The translations under genes and the position numbers were made by a program. The notes under the pieces are model-generated. The model was not told where the DNA came from and searched no databases. It saw nothing but the letters and a program-made list of their open reading frames with translations. Positions 8,311 through 18,169 of a DNA stretch of 64,000 nt are shown piece by piece. The first letter of the stretch is position 1; every line of letters starts with the position of its first letter. Source of the stretch: Brachybacterium huguangmaarense (GTDB taxonomy: Bacteria; Actinomycetota; Actinomycetes; Actinomycetales; Dermabacteraceae); the NCBI RefSeq assembly GCF_025725725.1, contig NZ_CP107020.1:1922001-1986000 (forward strand), given 5' to 3'.

Positions 8311-9979
8311 CGGGGCCGGGGATCGCGCCGCGAGCACCGACGTCCACGACCTGTCGGCGATCGTCACCTCCTCGGACATCCGCGGCGTCGCGGGCGAGCA
8401 GCTGACGGCCGCCGTGGCCCAGGCCCTGGGCGCCGCCTTCGCCGACCACCTCGACGCCGGCGACCTGATCGTCGCCCATGACATGCGCGTCTCCTCGCCC
8501 GCCCTCGCCGCCGCCTTCGCCGACGGCGCCCGGCTCCGCGGCTCGACGGTCGCCGTCGCCGGCCTGAGCGCGACCGACCAGCTCTACTGCGCCTCCGGGC
8601 TGCACGACGCCGCCGGGGCGATGATCACCGCCTCGCACAACCCCGCCGCCGACAACGGCGTCAAGCTGTGCCGGGCGGGCGCGCGGCCCGTCGGGCGCGA
8701 CACGGGCCTCGACGCGATCCGGCGCGGAGCCGAGGCCTACCTGCGCGCCGGCGTCGTCGCGGAGCGCCCCGGCGGACGGCTCGAGCACGTCGACACCCTC
8801 GCGGACTACGTCGCCCTCATGCTGCGCCTGGTCCCGGTCCCGGCCCGTCGCCCCCTGCGCGTCGTCGTCGACGCCGCCAACGCGATGGCGGCCCTGACCG
8901 TGCCCGCGGTCACCGCGCACCTCGACGCCGTGACCGTGATCCCCCTGCACTTCGAGCTCGACGGCACCTTCCCCCATCACGCGGCCAACCCGCTGGACCT
9001 CACGACCCTCGAGGAGCTGCGCGCGGCCGTGCGCCGCGAGGGCGCCGACCTGGGCCTCGCCTTCGACGGCGACGCCGACCGCTGCGTCGTCGTCGACGAG
9101 ACCGGCACCCCGGTCGCGCCGTCCGCGATCACGGCGCTCATCGCGACCGGCGAGATCGCCCGCGCCCGCGCCGCGGGCGAGGAGGCCCCGGTCGTGGTCG
9201 CCAACCTCGTCTCCTCGCGCCACGTGGGCGAGGCGATCGCCGCCGCGGGCGGACGCCACGTCCGTTCCGCGGTCGGACACTCGCTCATCAAGGACCTGAT
9301 GGCCTCCCATCACGCCGTGTTCGGCGGCGAGCACTCGGCCCACTACTACTTCCGGGACTTCTTCGGGGCCGACTCCGGCATGCTCGCGGCCCTGCACGTG
9401 CTCGCCGCGCTCGAGGCGACCGACGAGCCCCTCTCCCGGCTCGTCGCGCTCCACCACCCGTATGCGACGAGCGGCGAGATCAACTCCCGCGTGCCCGACG
9501 CCGCCGCGGCCCGCGCCCGGGTCCGACAGGTCGTGGGCTCGTGCCCCGGCGTCGTGATCGACGACCTGGACGGCATGACCGTCACCCACTGGGGCGACGA
9601 CCTGCCCCCCGCGGAGCGCTGGTGGTTCTCGCTGCGCTCCTCCCACACCGAACCGCTGCTGCGACTGAACGTCGAGGCCGCCGAGGAGGACACCATGACC
9701 AGAGTCCGCGACGAGGTGCTCGGCCTCGTGCGATCCGAGGACACGCCCGGCACCGAGGACGAGGCGGCCTCGCTCGCCGCCCGCAGCGGCGCCCCGACCG
9801 CCGCGAGCGCCGCCGACGTGCCCGCGTGGGTGCGCGCCGCGCTGCGCTGCCCCGTGTGCCGGGGCGAGCTGCGCGACGCCCCCTCGGCGCTGACGTGCAC
9901 CTCGTGCGCGCGCACCTACCCCGTGAGCGACGGCATCCCGGTCCTGATCCCCGACTACGCCGAGCAGCCCCGGGACTGA
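8303..9979 (+). CDS. Phosphomannomutase/phosphoglucomutase with C-terminal Trm112-like zinc ribbon
   Basis: A 558-aa protein with the four-domain alpha-D-phosphohexomutase fold: SDIRGVAGEQL at the N-terminus, the phosphoserine loop AMITASHNPAADNGVK near residue 110, the metal loop LAFDGDADRCVVVDE near 255, the sugar loop FGGEHSAHYYFRDFF near 345 and the phosphate site SSHTEPLLRLNVE near 450. It interconverts hexose 6- and 1-phosphates, feeding GDP-mannose synthesis for cell-wall glycans (Rv3257c/ManB counterpart). From about residue 508 a Trm112/UPF0434-like ribbon follows: LRCPVCRGELRD with a second pair CTSCARTYPV, then GIPVLIPDYA. In relatives the ribbon is usually a separate small gene, so this looks like a fusion. 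It is co-transcribed with DUF3499. Confidence 0.9.
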   Translation: MHDGAGDRAASTDVHDLSAIVTSSDIRGVAGEQLTAAVAQALGAAFADHLDAGDLIVAHDMRVSSPALAAAFADGARLRGSTVAVAGLSATDQLYCASGLHDAAGAMITASHNPAADNGVKLCRAGARPVGRDTGLDAIRRGAEAYLRAGVVAERPGGRLEHVDTLADYVALMLRLVPVPARRPLRVVVDAANAMAALTVPAVTAHLDAVTVIPLHFELDGTFPHHAANPLDLTTLEELRAAVRREGADLGLAFDGDADRCVVVDETGTPVAPSAITALIATGEIARARAAGEEAPVVVANLVSSRHVGEAIAAAGGRHVRSAVGHSLIKDLMASHHAVFGGEHSAHYYFRDFFGADSGMLAALHVLAALEATDEPLSRLVALHHPYATSGEINSRVPDAAAARARVRQVVGSCPGVVIDDLDGMTVTHWGDDLPPAERWWFSLRSSHTEPLLRLNVEAAEEDTMTRVRDEVLGLVRSEDTPGTEDEAASLAARSGAPTAASAADVPAWVRAALRCPVCRGELRDAPSALTCTSCARTYPVSDGIPVLIPDYAEQPRD

Positions 9980-9995
9980 CGCCCGCGTCTCCCGG

Positions 9996-10841
9996 TCAGC
10001 GGCGGAAGGGGAGGACCGCGACCTGCGCGGCGAGCTCCTGCTCGCGCGCGAGGTCCTCGCGCAGCCGCTGCTCGTCGCGCCGCGACCGCTCGGCGAGCAC
10101 CGCCCGCAGGAACTCCTCGGGGTCCGTCCCCACGGGCGGCGGGGGAGCGACGGAGGGGACCACCCGCTGCACGAGGTCCAGCGCGATGCGTCGCCGGGAC
10201 TCCGGCGCCATCACCCCCGCGCGCGGGAGGAAGGCGCGGATGTCCTGCAGCAGCGTGAGCTCGAGGCGCCCCACATCGGCCGTGGCCGCCCAGGCGCGCA
10301 GCGTCGGCGGCACCTCGGGCCGCACGGGCAGGGGCGCCCGCAGCCGCTCCTGGAGCACGAAGGTGCCGGCGAGCAGGTCGCCGAGGCGCCGCGACCGGCG
10401 GTCCACGAGCGAGACGACGAGGGCGATCGCGCCCGACGTCGACCAGATCTCGAACATCGCCATCACCGCGCGCAGCAGGCTCTGCCGAGCGTGCACGGGG
10501 CCGCCGTCGTCGCGCACGACCCGTGTGCCCAGGGCGAGCCGCCCGAGCGAGCGGCCGTTCGTGAGCAGCTCGGTCAGCACCGGGTGGCCGATGAAGGCCG
10601 CGACGGTCACCGCGACCAGGCCCGCCGCGAGGTAGCCGTCGTCGAGCCCGAACGCCGAGCCGAGGCGGACGACCGCGTAGGTCCCGCCGATCGCGATGAC
10701 CAGCTCGACGAGACCGTCGATCAGGAACGAGGCGAGGCGCACCGCGAACGAGGCAGGCCGCAGATCCAGCAGGACCGCCTCCCCCGTGACGAGGGCGTCG
10801 CGGGACGCCGCGGCGTCGGTGGTGCCCGGGATCGCGTCCAT
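9996..10841 (-). CDS. RDD family membrane protein
   Basis: A 281-aa protein with the RDD domain in residues 20-160: LRPASFAVRLASFLIDGLVE (Arg in helix 1, Asp in FLIDG), two further hydrophobic helices (VAVTVAAFIGHPVLTEL; AMFEIWSTSGAIALVVSLV), then RSRRLGDLLAGTFVL, the conserved end. A 100-residue soluble Arg/Glu-rich tail follows. RDD proteins are small membrane proteins of uncertain function, sometimes implicated in ion exchange. ATG 10841 is preferred over the upstream frame because RDD homology begins shortly after. It is divergent from the SpoIIM-like gene, and these two usually flank the MoxR/DUF58 operon. Confidence 0.88.
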   Translation of the reverse strand: MDAIPGTTDAAASRDALVTGEAVLLDLRPASFAVRLASFLIDGLVELVIAIGGTYAVVRLGSAFGLDDGYLAAGLVAVTVAAFIGHPVLTELLTNGRSLGRLALGTRVVRDDGGPVHARQSLLRAVMAMFEIWSTSGAIALVVSLVDRRSRRLGDLLAGTFVLQERLRAPLPVRPEVPPTLRAWAATADVGRLELTLLQDIRAFLPRAGVMAPESRRRIALDLVQRVVPSVAPPPPVGTDPEEFLRAVLAERSRRDEQRLREDLAREQELAAQVAVLPFRR

Positions 10842-10947
10842 GCCGCCAGTGTCCCAGGTGCGCGCAGTCACCGGGCAGGTCCCCTGGTCGACGCGGGCGG
10901 GGGCGGGCACCGACTTTCGTCTGGGGCCCGCGTGCCGGGCCCCTGCC

Positions 10948-10953
10948 TACCCT
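10948..10953 (+). promoter_or_regulatory. Candidate -10 for a leaderless SpoIIM-like transcript
   Basis: TACCCT is followed by exactly six bases and then GTG at 10960, the usual leaderless spacing in actinobacteria. Confidence 0.45.
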
Positions 10954-10959
10954 GAAGCG

Positions 10960-11955
10960 GTGGACACCGATGCCGTCATCGCCGTCAACCAGCCGTCGTG
11001 GGACCGTCTCGAGGCGCTGGTGAGGACCCGCAGCCTGGACGCCGAGCAGATCGACGAGCTGATCGGGCTCTACCAGCGCACCGCGACGGACCTGTCGACC
11101 GTCCGCTCGACCAACCCCGACCCCGTGCTCACGGCCCGGCTGTCGATGCTGCTGTCGCGCGCGCGATCGCGCATCACGGGTGCGCGGACGCCCCTGTGGT
11201 CCCACGCCCGCGCCTTCGTGCTCGAGGACTTCCCGGCCGCCCTGTGGGCGTCGCGTCGCGGGGTGCTCGTGGCCGCGGCGGTGCTCGTGGCCGCGACCCT
11301 CGGCTCGGCGCTCGCGTTCGGGCTCGACGACTCCCTGCGGGCCTCGATCGTGCCGGAGCCCGAGCAGCGACGCCTCGCGACGCGCGAGTTCACGGCGTAC
11401 TACTTCCAGGGGCAGGCGGGAGGCTTCGCCGCGAACGTCTGGACCAACAACGCCTGGATCACGGTGCAGGCCGTCGTCTTCGGCGTGACGGGCGTCTGGC
11501 CGCTGTGGATGCTCGTCCAGAACGGCCTGAACCTCGGGCTGACCGGTGCGGTCATGGGGGAGTACGACCGGCTCGGCACCTTCTTCGTGCACCTGCTCCC
11601 GCACGGCCTGCTCGAGCTGACGTGCGTGGTCATCGGCGCCGGCGCGGGGCTGCGCCTGTTCTGGTCGTGGCTGCGCCCGGGGCCCCTGCCGCGGCTGTGG
11701 GCCCTCGCGCGCGCGGGCCGCTCGCTCGTGACCGTCGCGATCGGGCTCGTGCCCGTGCTCCTGGTCAGCGGGATCCTCGAGGCCTTCGTGACCCCCTCGC
11801 CGCTCCCCGCCGCGCTGCGGGTCGCGATCGGCACCGGGGTCTGGGTCGTCTTCCTCGTCTACGTCGTCGTGCTCGGGCGCCGGGCGGCGTCGCGCGGCAT
11901 CACGGGCGACCTCTCCGAGGAGGTCATCGGCGACTCCGTCGCCGTCGCCGCGTGA
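10960..11955 (+). CDS. Stage II sporulation protein M-like integral membrane protein (SpoIIM/DUF95)
   Basis: A 331-aa protein. Residues 1-90 are a soluble helical segment (WDRLEALVRTRSLDAEQIDELIGLYQRT); six or so TM helices follow. Diagnostic SpoIIM features are TREFTAYYFQGQAGGFAANVWTNNAWI, the LNLGLTGAVMGEYDRLGTFF loop and HLLPHGLLELT. The family is widespread in non-sporulating actinobacteria next to RDD and MoxR/DUF58 genes; its role is unknown beyond a general link to envelope processes. GTG 10960 follows the neighbouring -10 element with leaderless spacing. The gene is convergent with the DUF58 gene, with 12 bases between stops. Confidence 0.88.
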   Translation: MDTDAVIAVNQPSWDRLEALVRTRSLDAEQIDELIGLYQRTATDLSTVRSTNPDPVLTARLSMLLSRARSRITGARTPLWSHARAFVLEDFPAALWASRRGVLVAAAVLVAATLGSALAFGLDDSLRASIVPEPEQRRLATREFTAYYFQGQAGGFAANVWTNNAWITVQAVVFGVTGVWPLWMLVQNGLNLGLTGAVMGEYDRLGTFFVHLLPHGLLELTCVVIGAGAGLRLFWSWLRPGPLPRLWALARAGRSLVTVAIGLVPVLLVSGILEAFVTPSPLPAALRVAIGTGVWVVFLVYVVVLGRRAASRGITGDLSEEVIGDSVAVAA

Positions 11956-11967
11956 GCGGCTCCGGGC

Positions 11968-13272
11968 TCAGAGCCTGCCCGCCGCCTTGAGCGCGAGGTA
12001 GCCGTCGGCGAGGGCCTGGGGCAGGGCGTCGGGCACGTCGTCGATCACGTGGGCGCCGCCGCGGGTGAGGGCCTCGCCGACCGCCGTGCGCTCCGCGCGC
12101 GCGTGCTCGGCCGCGGCCGCCCGGTAGACCGCTCCCGCGTCGCCGCGCTCGTGCGCCATGGCCGCGAGCGCGGGGTCGGCCACCGAGGCGATGACGAGCG
12201 GGTGCTCGGCCGCGAGGCGCGCCGCGACGGGCACGAGCCCCTGGTGCACGGTTCCCGGCTCGACGGGCGTCACGAGCACGACGAGCGCCCCCTTGCGGGT
12301 GCGGCGGCGGATCTGGGCCGCCGCGAGCTCCCAGTCGGTCTCGACGAGGGCCGGGTGGACGGGGGCGGTCGCGGCGACCACGTCGTGCAGCACGGTGCGC
12401 ACGCTCGAGCCGGTCACCGAGACGTGGGGGATGCGATCGATGCACAGCACGTCCACGCGGTCCCCGGCCTGCGTGGCCAGGGCGGTCAGCAGGAGGGCCG
12501 CGTCGAAGGCGGCGTCCAGGCGCGGCGCGTCGCCGAGGCGGGCGGCCGCGGTGCGCGAGGTGTCCACGACGATCAGCACGTGGCGGTCCCGCTCGGGCCT
12601 CCAGGTGCGCACGACCACGCTGCGTCGGCGCGCGGTCGCCCGCCAGTCGATCGAGCGCACGTCGTCGCCGTCGACGAAGTCCCGCAGCGCGTCGAACTCG
12701 GTGCCCTCCCCGCGCTGGTGCACGGCCGCGAGGCCCTCGATCTCCCGCAGCCGGCGCACGCGGGAGGGCAGATGACGGCGCGAGCCGAAGGGGTGCAGCG
12801 CCATCAGGGCGCCGCGCACGTCGAGGTCGGCGCAGCGCCGCGCGAGCCCGAGCGGACCGATCGCGGCGATCGCGACGGTGCGCGAGGCGTGCGCGCCGCG
12901 GCGCACGGGCACGTAGCGCTGGGAGATCGCGCGGCGCTCGCCCGCGGGGACCGTGATCCTCGCCCGCTGCTCGGCCAGCCCCGCGGTCGGGTCCCACGCG
13001 TCGCGCACGAGCAGGCGCGCACGCCGGGAGGACGGGTTGGTGATCAGCAGGCGGGCGTCGACCGCCCCGCCCAGGCGCACCTGGGCGGCCATGTCCCGGC
13101 GCAGGCGCAGCGAGCGCGGGGGCACCGCCGCGAGGGCGTCGCCGAGCACGAGCACGAGGAGCACGGCGAGGCAGACGAGCACCGTGATCCACGACGGCGC
13201 CACCACGAGGGGGAGCACGCCGACGAGCGCCACGAGAGCGGCGCGCGGGGTGGGCCAGATGCGCATCGGCAT
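11968..13272 (-). CDS. DUF58 domain-containing protein
   Basis: A 434-aa protein. Two hydrophobic segments at residues 10-45 anchor it in the membrane; a beta-rich region follows; the DUF58 signature lies around residues 200-235 (EGTEFDALRDFVDGDDVRSIDWRATARR). Then comes a von Willebrand A-like fold (RHVLIVVDTSRTAAARLG, a DxSxT-type metal site). DUF58 proteins work with MoxR AAA+ ATPases as chaperone-like complexes. It is the last gene of the leftward operon that starts at 17250, three bases after moxR. Confidence 0.9.
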   Translation of the reverse strand: MPMRIWPTPRAALVALVGVLPLVVAPSWITVLVCLAVLLVLVLGDALAAVPPRSLRLRRDMAAQVRLGGAVDARLLITNPSSRRARLLVRDAWDPTAGLAEQRARITVPAGERRAISQRYVPVRRGAHASRTVAIAAIGPLGLARRCADLDVRGALMALHPFGSRRHLPSRVRRLREIEGLAAVHQRGEGTEFDALRDFVDGDDVRSIDWRATARRRSVVVRTWRPERDRHVLIVVDTSRTAAARLGDAPRLDAAFDAALLLTALATQAGDRVDVLCIDRIPHVSVTGSSVRTVLHDVVAATAPVHPALVETDWELAAAQIRRRTRKGALVVLVTPVEPGTVHQGLVPVAARLAAEHPLVIASVADPALAAMAHERGDAGAVYRAAAAEHARAERTAVGEALTRGGAHVIDDVPDALPQALADGYLALKAAGRL

Positions 13273-13275
13273 GCC

Positions 13276-14264
<989 letters not shown>

Positions 14265-14268
<4 letters not shown>

Positions 14269-15485
14269 CGGTCGATCTCCTTCTCGAGACGGTCGAGGTC
14301 GTCGGCGAGGCGCACGAGCTCCTCGTCGGTGCGGACGGGGGTCTCGCCCAGCAGCTCGCGCAGGGCGGCCGGGCTGCGCCCGACGAGCGGCGCGGCGGCG
14401 GCGACGAGCGCGTCGAGGGACTCGCCGCGCCGGATCCCCAGGCGGGAGGCGAGGCGCACCGCGGTGGCCGAGCGCAGCGAGCGCGCGGCGCTCTCGCGCG
14501 CGCCGGCCCGGTGCATCAGACGGGCCCGCCCGGCGGTGAGCTCCTGGGCGCGCACGGTCACGGGCAGCGGCTCGACCACGACGGGGCCGCCGCGCCACAT
14601 GAGCGCCACGAGCAGCACGAGCACGCACACGGCGAGCCACAGCCCGACCGGCCCCATCCAGTCGGGCAGCCGCTCGAACGCGCCCGGCTGGGTCGAGGCC
14701 ATCGGATCCGCGGCCGAGGGCAGGTACCACACGACGTGCCCGTCGCCGAGCGCGTTGAGGGCGACGGCGGCGTTGTCGGCGCCGCCCACCCCGGCGTTCG
14801 TCAGGTAGCGGGCGCTGCCCAGCACGGTCACGTCGCCGCTGCGCATGATGCTCGCGCCGGCGCCGGTGCGGAAGCAACCGCGGGCGGTCTCGGGCCCGGA
14901 GTACACGATGGCCGGGGCGACCTGGTCGCCGTCGGCGTCGAGGGCGACCGGCCCGGGCCGCACCGTCCGGGCCGCGAAGGACGCGTCGGAGCACTCCGCG
15001 TCGGCGCTCAGGCGCGCGTCCTCGTCCTCGACGGTGCCGGTCGGGCGCACACCCGGGGCGAGCACCGCGAGGCCGCCGAAGTCGGGGGTCACGAGCACGA
15101 GGCGCCCGTCGCCCGCGTCGAGGGCCTCGCGCAGCGCCTCGAGCTGGGGACGGTCGAGGGTGGAGGGGGCGGTCACGAGGACCGTGTCCCCGGAGCGCAG
15201 CGCCGCGGCGGCCTCGGCCGTGCGCCGCTCGGTGCGCACCGTGGCACCGCCGTCGCGCAGCACCGTGACCACCGCCTTGGAACCCCCGGGAGCGGGGGAG
15301 GAGGGCTCGAAGGGCGCGTCGCGGTAGGCGCCGCGGGCGAGCGCCGCCCCGAGGGCGGCGACGAGGGCGGCGATCACGACGATCACCGCGATCGTGCGGG
15401 AGCGACGGTCGCCCGTCGCCGGTGCCGGTGCAGGTCCTGGTGCCGGGGCGATGCCCTGCTCGGGGGCGAGGGCGGGCGCGCTCAC
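14265..15485 (-). CDS. DUF4350 domain-containing membrane protein
   Basis: A 406-aa protein with a Pro/Ala-rich cytoplasmic N-terminus, a TM helix (TIAVIVVIAALVAALGAALA), an extracytoplasmic domain with GDTVLVTAPSTLDRPQLEAL and GDGRLVLVTPDFGGLAVL (the DUF4350 core, resembling a glutamine-amidotransferase-like Rossmann fold), a second TM helix (VGLWLAVCVLVLLVALMW) and a cytoplasmic helical tail. GTG 15485 is chosen because it overlaps the upstream stop (GTGA); the longer frame reads back into DUF4129. The middle gene of the MoxR operon; a function is not established. Confidence 0.85.
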
Positions 15486-16105
15486 AGCGTCTCCAGCACG
15501 GCGCGGTCGGGCGAGGCCTGGGCGACGTACTCGGCCAGGCGCACCGCGTCGTCGGCCTGCTTGGCCGTGGCGGGTCGCCACGAGTAGGCGGCCGTGTCGA
15601 AGGCGCGGGCCGCGAGCGCGAGACGGTGGCGCAGCTCCGGGAACGCCGAGGCGGCCCCCTCGGCCGCCTCATGGGCGGTCATGCCGTCGGTGAGGTCGAG
15701 CAGCGTGCGCTCGGCGAGGTCGCGCACGAGGGCGCGGAACGCCAGGACCACGGCCTCGTCCGCGCGGGCGTCGTCGCGCGCATGCTCGGCGCGCACGCGC
15801 AGCTGGGCGGCGGTGAGGGCGGGCTCGGCGTCCAGGGCGGTCTCGGCCCGCACCACGGCGCGGCGTCGGATGCGGCCGGTGCGGCGCAGCACCAGCACGG
15901 CGAGCACGACGATGACGGCGCCGAGGGCGATCGCGATGGCGAGACCGGCGGTGCGTCCCGAGCCGGCGCCGTCGACGAGCGAGGAGACCCAGTCCTGCAG
16001 GAGCCCCAGCAGCCAGTCGATGATGCTCCCGCGGCGGTGATACTCCCCCTTGGACAGCTCCTCGAGGATCCGCCGCCGCGCCTCGTCGGGGTCGACGTCG
16101 TTCAC
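15482..16105 (-). CDS. DUF4129 domain-containing membrane protein
   Basis: A 207-aa protein: an amphipathic N-terminus (DPDEARRRILEELSKGEYH), one TM helix (TAGLAIAIALGAVIVVLAVLVL) and a C-terminal DUF4129 domain (DEAVVLAFRALVRDLAERTLL, then DTAAYSWRPATAKQADDAVRLAEYV). DUF4129 is usually found with transglutaminase-like proteins or in MoxR operons like this one. The N-terminal EELSKGEYH..GSIIDWLLGLLQDW segment is the usual start of the family. It overlaps the genes on both sides by four bases. Confidence 0.87.
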   Translation of the reverse strand: MNDVDPDEARRRILEELSKGEYHRRGSIIDWLLGLLQDWVSSLVDGAGSGRTAGLAIAIALGAVIVVLAVLVLRRTGRIRRRAVVRAETALDAEPALTAAQLRVRAEHARDDARADEAVVLAFRALVRDLAERTLLDLTDGMTAHEAAEGAASAFPELRHRLALAARAFDTAAYSWRPATAKQADDAVRLAEYVAQASPDRAVLETL

Positions 16106-17250
16106 CAGGGCCCTCCGCCGTGCGTCGCGGCCCCGCTCGGCGCCGTCGCGGCGTCACGGGCGTCCCGCGACCGGCGGGTCAGCTCGACGTCCCACGACTC
16201 CCAGCGCATGCGCTGGTCGGCGTAGAGCGCGGCCATGCCCGCGGAGCGGAAGGGCTCGCTCAGCACCGAGGCCACGTAGGCGCCGAGCATCGTGAGGACG
16301 AGCAGCACCGCCATCGCGAGCACCACGAGGCCCGGGCCGCCCGCGAGCAGGATGGCGACGTACGCGACGACGGCGACGATGCCGAAGGCCGACGCGAGCA
16401 CCTGGGTGAGCACGTAGACGAGCAGGACGAGGAGCGCGCCCACGCCGAGCACCCGCCACCGGCGCCGGCCCCGGGTCAGCACGAGCGAGCGGCGGATCGC
16501 GCCGAGGGCGCCGAGCTTCTCGACGACGAGCGCGGGCGCCGTGAGGGCCGTGCGCATCCAGATCACGACCGAGCCGGCCAGGGCGAGCACGAGGGCGAGC
16601 AGGACGGGCACGATCGTCCACCAGTGCGCCTCGTCGGTGAGCAGGAGCGGCAGCAGGCCCAGGCCGACCAGCACGGCCCACAGCACGAGGGTCGCGACGG
16701 CGATGACCAGGCCCGCGAGCACCGCGGAGATTCCGTGGCGCCGGATCGTGCGCCACACCGCGGCGTCGGCCAGCGGCGTGCCGGTCGCTTCGCCGATCGC
16801 GAGCGCCGAGAGGGCGATCGTCACGAGCTGGGCGGCGACGAGCGAGACGAGGCCGGAGGCGAGCGAGGCGCCCAGGGTCACGAGCACCTCGCCGTCGCCC
16901 GGCCCGGTCACGGTCGCCCCGGCGGAGCCGTCCATGCTCGCCTGCACCTGGCCGGCCATCGGCAGGATGGAGGCGCCCGACAGCGCGGTGGTCAGGACGA
17001 AGGAGATCGCGTACACGACCGCGGCCACGAGCAGGCTGATGCGGGGCCTCAGCCGGTAGATGCGGGTGGCGGCACCGAGGATCTCGCCGACGCCGAGGGG
17101 GCGCAGCGGGAACAGCGGGGTGCGGGCCACGAGCTCGCGCTGGAGCGGGCCGGGGGCCGTCGGGCCGCCCGGGGCCGGGGACGCCGCGGCCGTGCCGACG
17201 GCTCCGCTCTCCTCGCCGTTCGTGCCCGGTGCGGTCCACGGGTTCGTCAT
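16102..17250 (-). CDS. Polytopic membrane protein (glycerophosphoryl diester phosphodiesterase membrane-domain/DUF7847-like)
   Basis: A 382-aa protein with a disordered Pro/Ala N-terminus, then LFPLRPLGVGEILGAATRIYRLRPRISLLV, the typical opening of this actinobacterial membrane family, and six or seven TM helices. No enzymatic domain is attached. It is the first gene of the five-gene leftward operon to DUF58, so the promoter should lie in the 232-base gap to mtrA. Its role is probably structural or regulatory in the envelope. Confidence 0.8.
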   Translation of the reverse strand: MTNPWTAPGTNGEESGAVGTAAASPAPGGPTAPGPLQRELVARTPLFPLRPLGVGEILGAATRIYRLRPRISLLVAAVVYAISFVLTTALSGASILPMAGQVQASMDGSAGATVTGPGDGEVLVTLGASLASGLVSLVAAQLVTIALSALAIGEATGTPLADAAVWRTIRRHGISAVLAGLVIAVATLVLWAVLVGLGLLPLLLTDEAHWWTIVPVLLALVLALAGSVVIWMRTALTAPALVVEKLGALGAIRRSLVLTRGRRRWRVLGVGALLVLLVYVLTQVLASAFGIVAVVAYVAILLAGGPGLVVLAMAVLLVLTMLGAYVASVLSEPFRSAGMAALYADQRMRWESWDVELTRRSRDARDAATAPSGAATHGGGPW

Positions 17251-17470
17251 GGCACCTCTCCCGTCGTCTCTGGTGGCGTCGTCCCTGCTGGCCGGAACAC
17301 GGCCACCGTACGGGCCGCGCTCGCCGCCGCAGACCCGACGGAAGTCGATGATCGCCGCTCCTCACGGCGCGTCCCCGGGCGGGGCCCGACCCTCCCGGGG
17401 TCCGGGGCCCGGCGGAGCGGCCCGTGGGTGCGCACCCCCGGGCCTGCGACACGTCGAGCGGGCACGGTGG

Positions 17471-17476
17471 CACAAT
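17471..17476 (+). promoter_or_regulatory. Candidate -10 for a leaderless mtrA transcript
   Basis: CACAAT is followed by six bases and the mtrA ATG at 17483, suggesting transcription starts at or next to the start codon. The first base departs from TANNNT, so this is tentative. The rest of the 232-base divergent gap shows no better element. Confidence 0.35.
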
Positions 17477-17482
17477 GTCGGC

Positions 17483-18169
17483 ATGACGACGCCTTCACGG
17501 ATCCTCGTGGTCGATGATGACGTGGCCATCGCCGAAATGGTGGGGATCGTGCTGCGCGGCAAGGGGTTCGAGGTCGTGACCGCCGCCGACGGCGCCTCCG
17601 CCCTCGACGCCGTGGACCGGATGCACCCGGACGTGGTGCTGCTCGACCTCATGCTCCCGGGCATGGACGGGATCGGCGTGTGCCGCGAGCTGCGCAAGCG
17701 CTCCGGCGTCCCGATCATCATGCTGACCGCGCGCACGGACACCGCCGACGTCGTCGAGGGCCTCGAGGCGGGCGCCGACGACTACCTCACCAAGCCGTTC
17801 GAGCCCGACGAGCTCGTCGCGCGCATCAAGGCCCGGGTCCGGCGCAGCGAGGCCCCCACCACCGAGCGCCTCGCCATCGGGGACCTCACGATCGACGTCG
17901 ACGGTCACGAGGTGCGCCGCGGCCACGAGCTGATCTCCCTGACCCCCCTCGAGTTCGAGCTGCTCGTCCAGCTCGCCCGCAAGCCGTGGCAGGTGTTCAC
18001 GCGCGAGGTGCTGCTGCGCGAGGTCTGGGGCTATCGCCACAGCGCCGACACGCGCCTCGTCAACGTGCACGTCCAGCGGCTGCGCGCCAAGATCGAACGG
18101 GACGTCGACAACCCGCAGGTGATCCTCACGGTGCGCGGCGTCGGGTACCGGGCCGGATCCGCGGGGTGA
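17483..18169 (+). CDS. mtrA: Two-component response regulator MtrA
   Basis: A 228-aa OmpR-family regulator: receiver domain with the acidic pocket VVDDD at residues 10-13, phosphoacceptor Asp55 in [13 protein letters not shown], Thr in MLTAR and Lys in [13 protein letters not shown]; winged-helix output domain with [26 protein letters not shown] and the [15 protein letters not shown] recognition helix. It is very close in sequence to MtrA, the essential actinobacterial regulator of cell-wall hydrolases and division genes. It is followed at once by mtrB and lpqB, the conserved trio. Confidence 0.96.
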   Translation: MTTPSRILVVDDDVAIAEMVGIVLRGKGFEVVTAADGASALDAVDRMHPDVVLLDLMLPGMDGIGVCRELRKRSGVPIIMLTARTDTADVVEGLEAGADDYLTKPFEPDELVARIKARVRRSEAPTTERLAIGDLTIDVDGHEVRRGHELISLTPLEFELLVQLARKPWQVFTREVLLREVWGYRHSADTRLVNVHVQRLRAKIERDVDNPQVILTVRGVGYRAGSAG

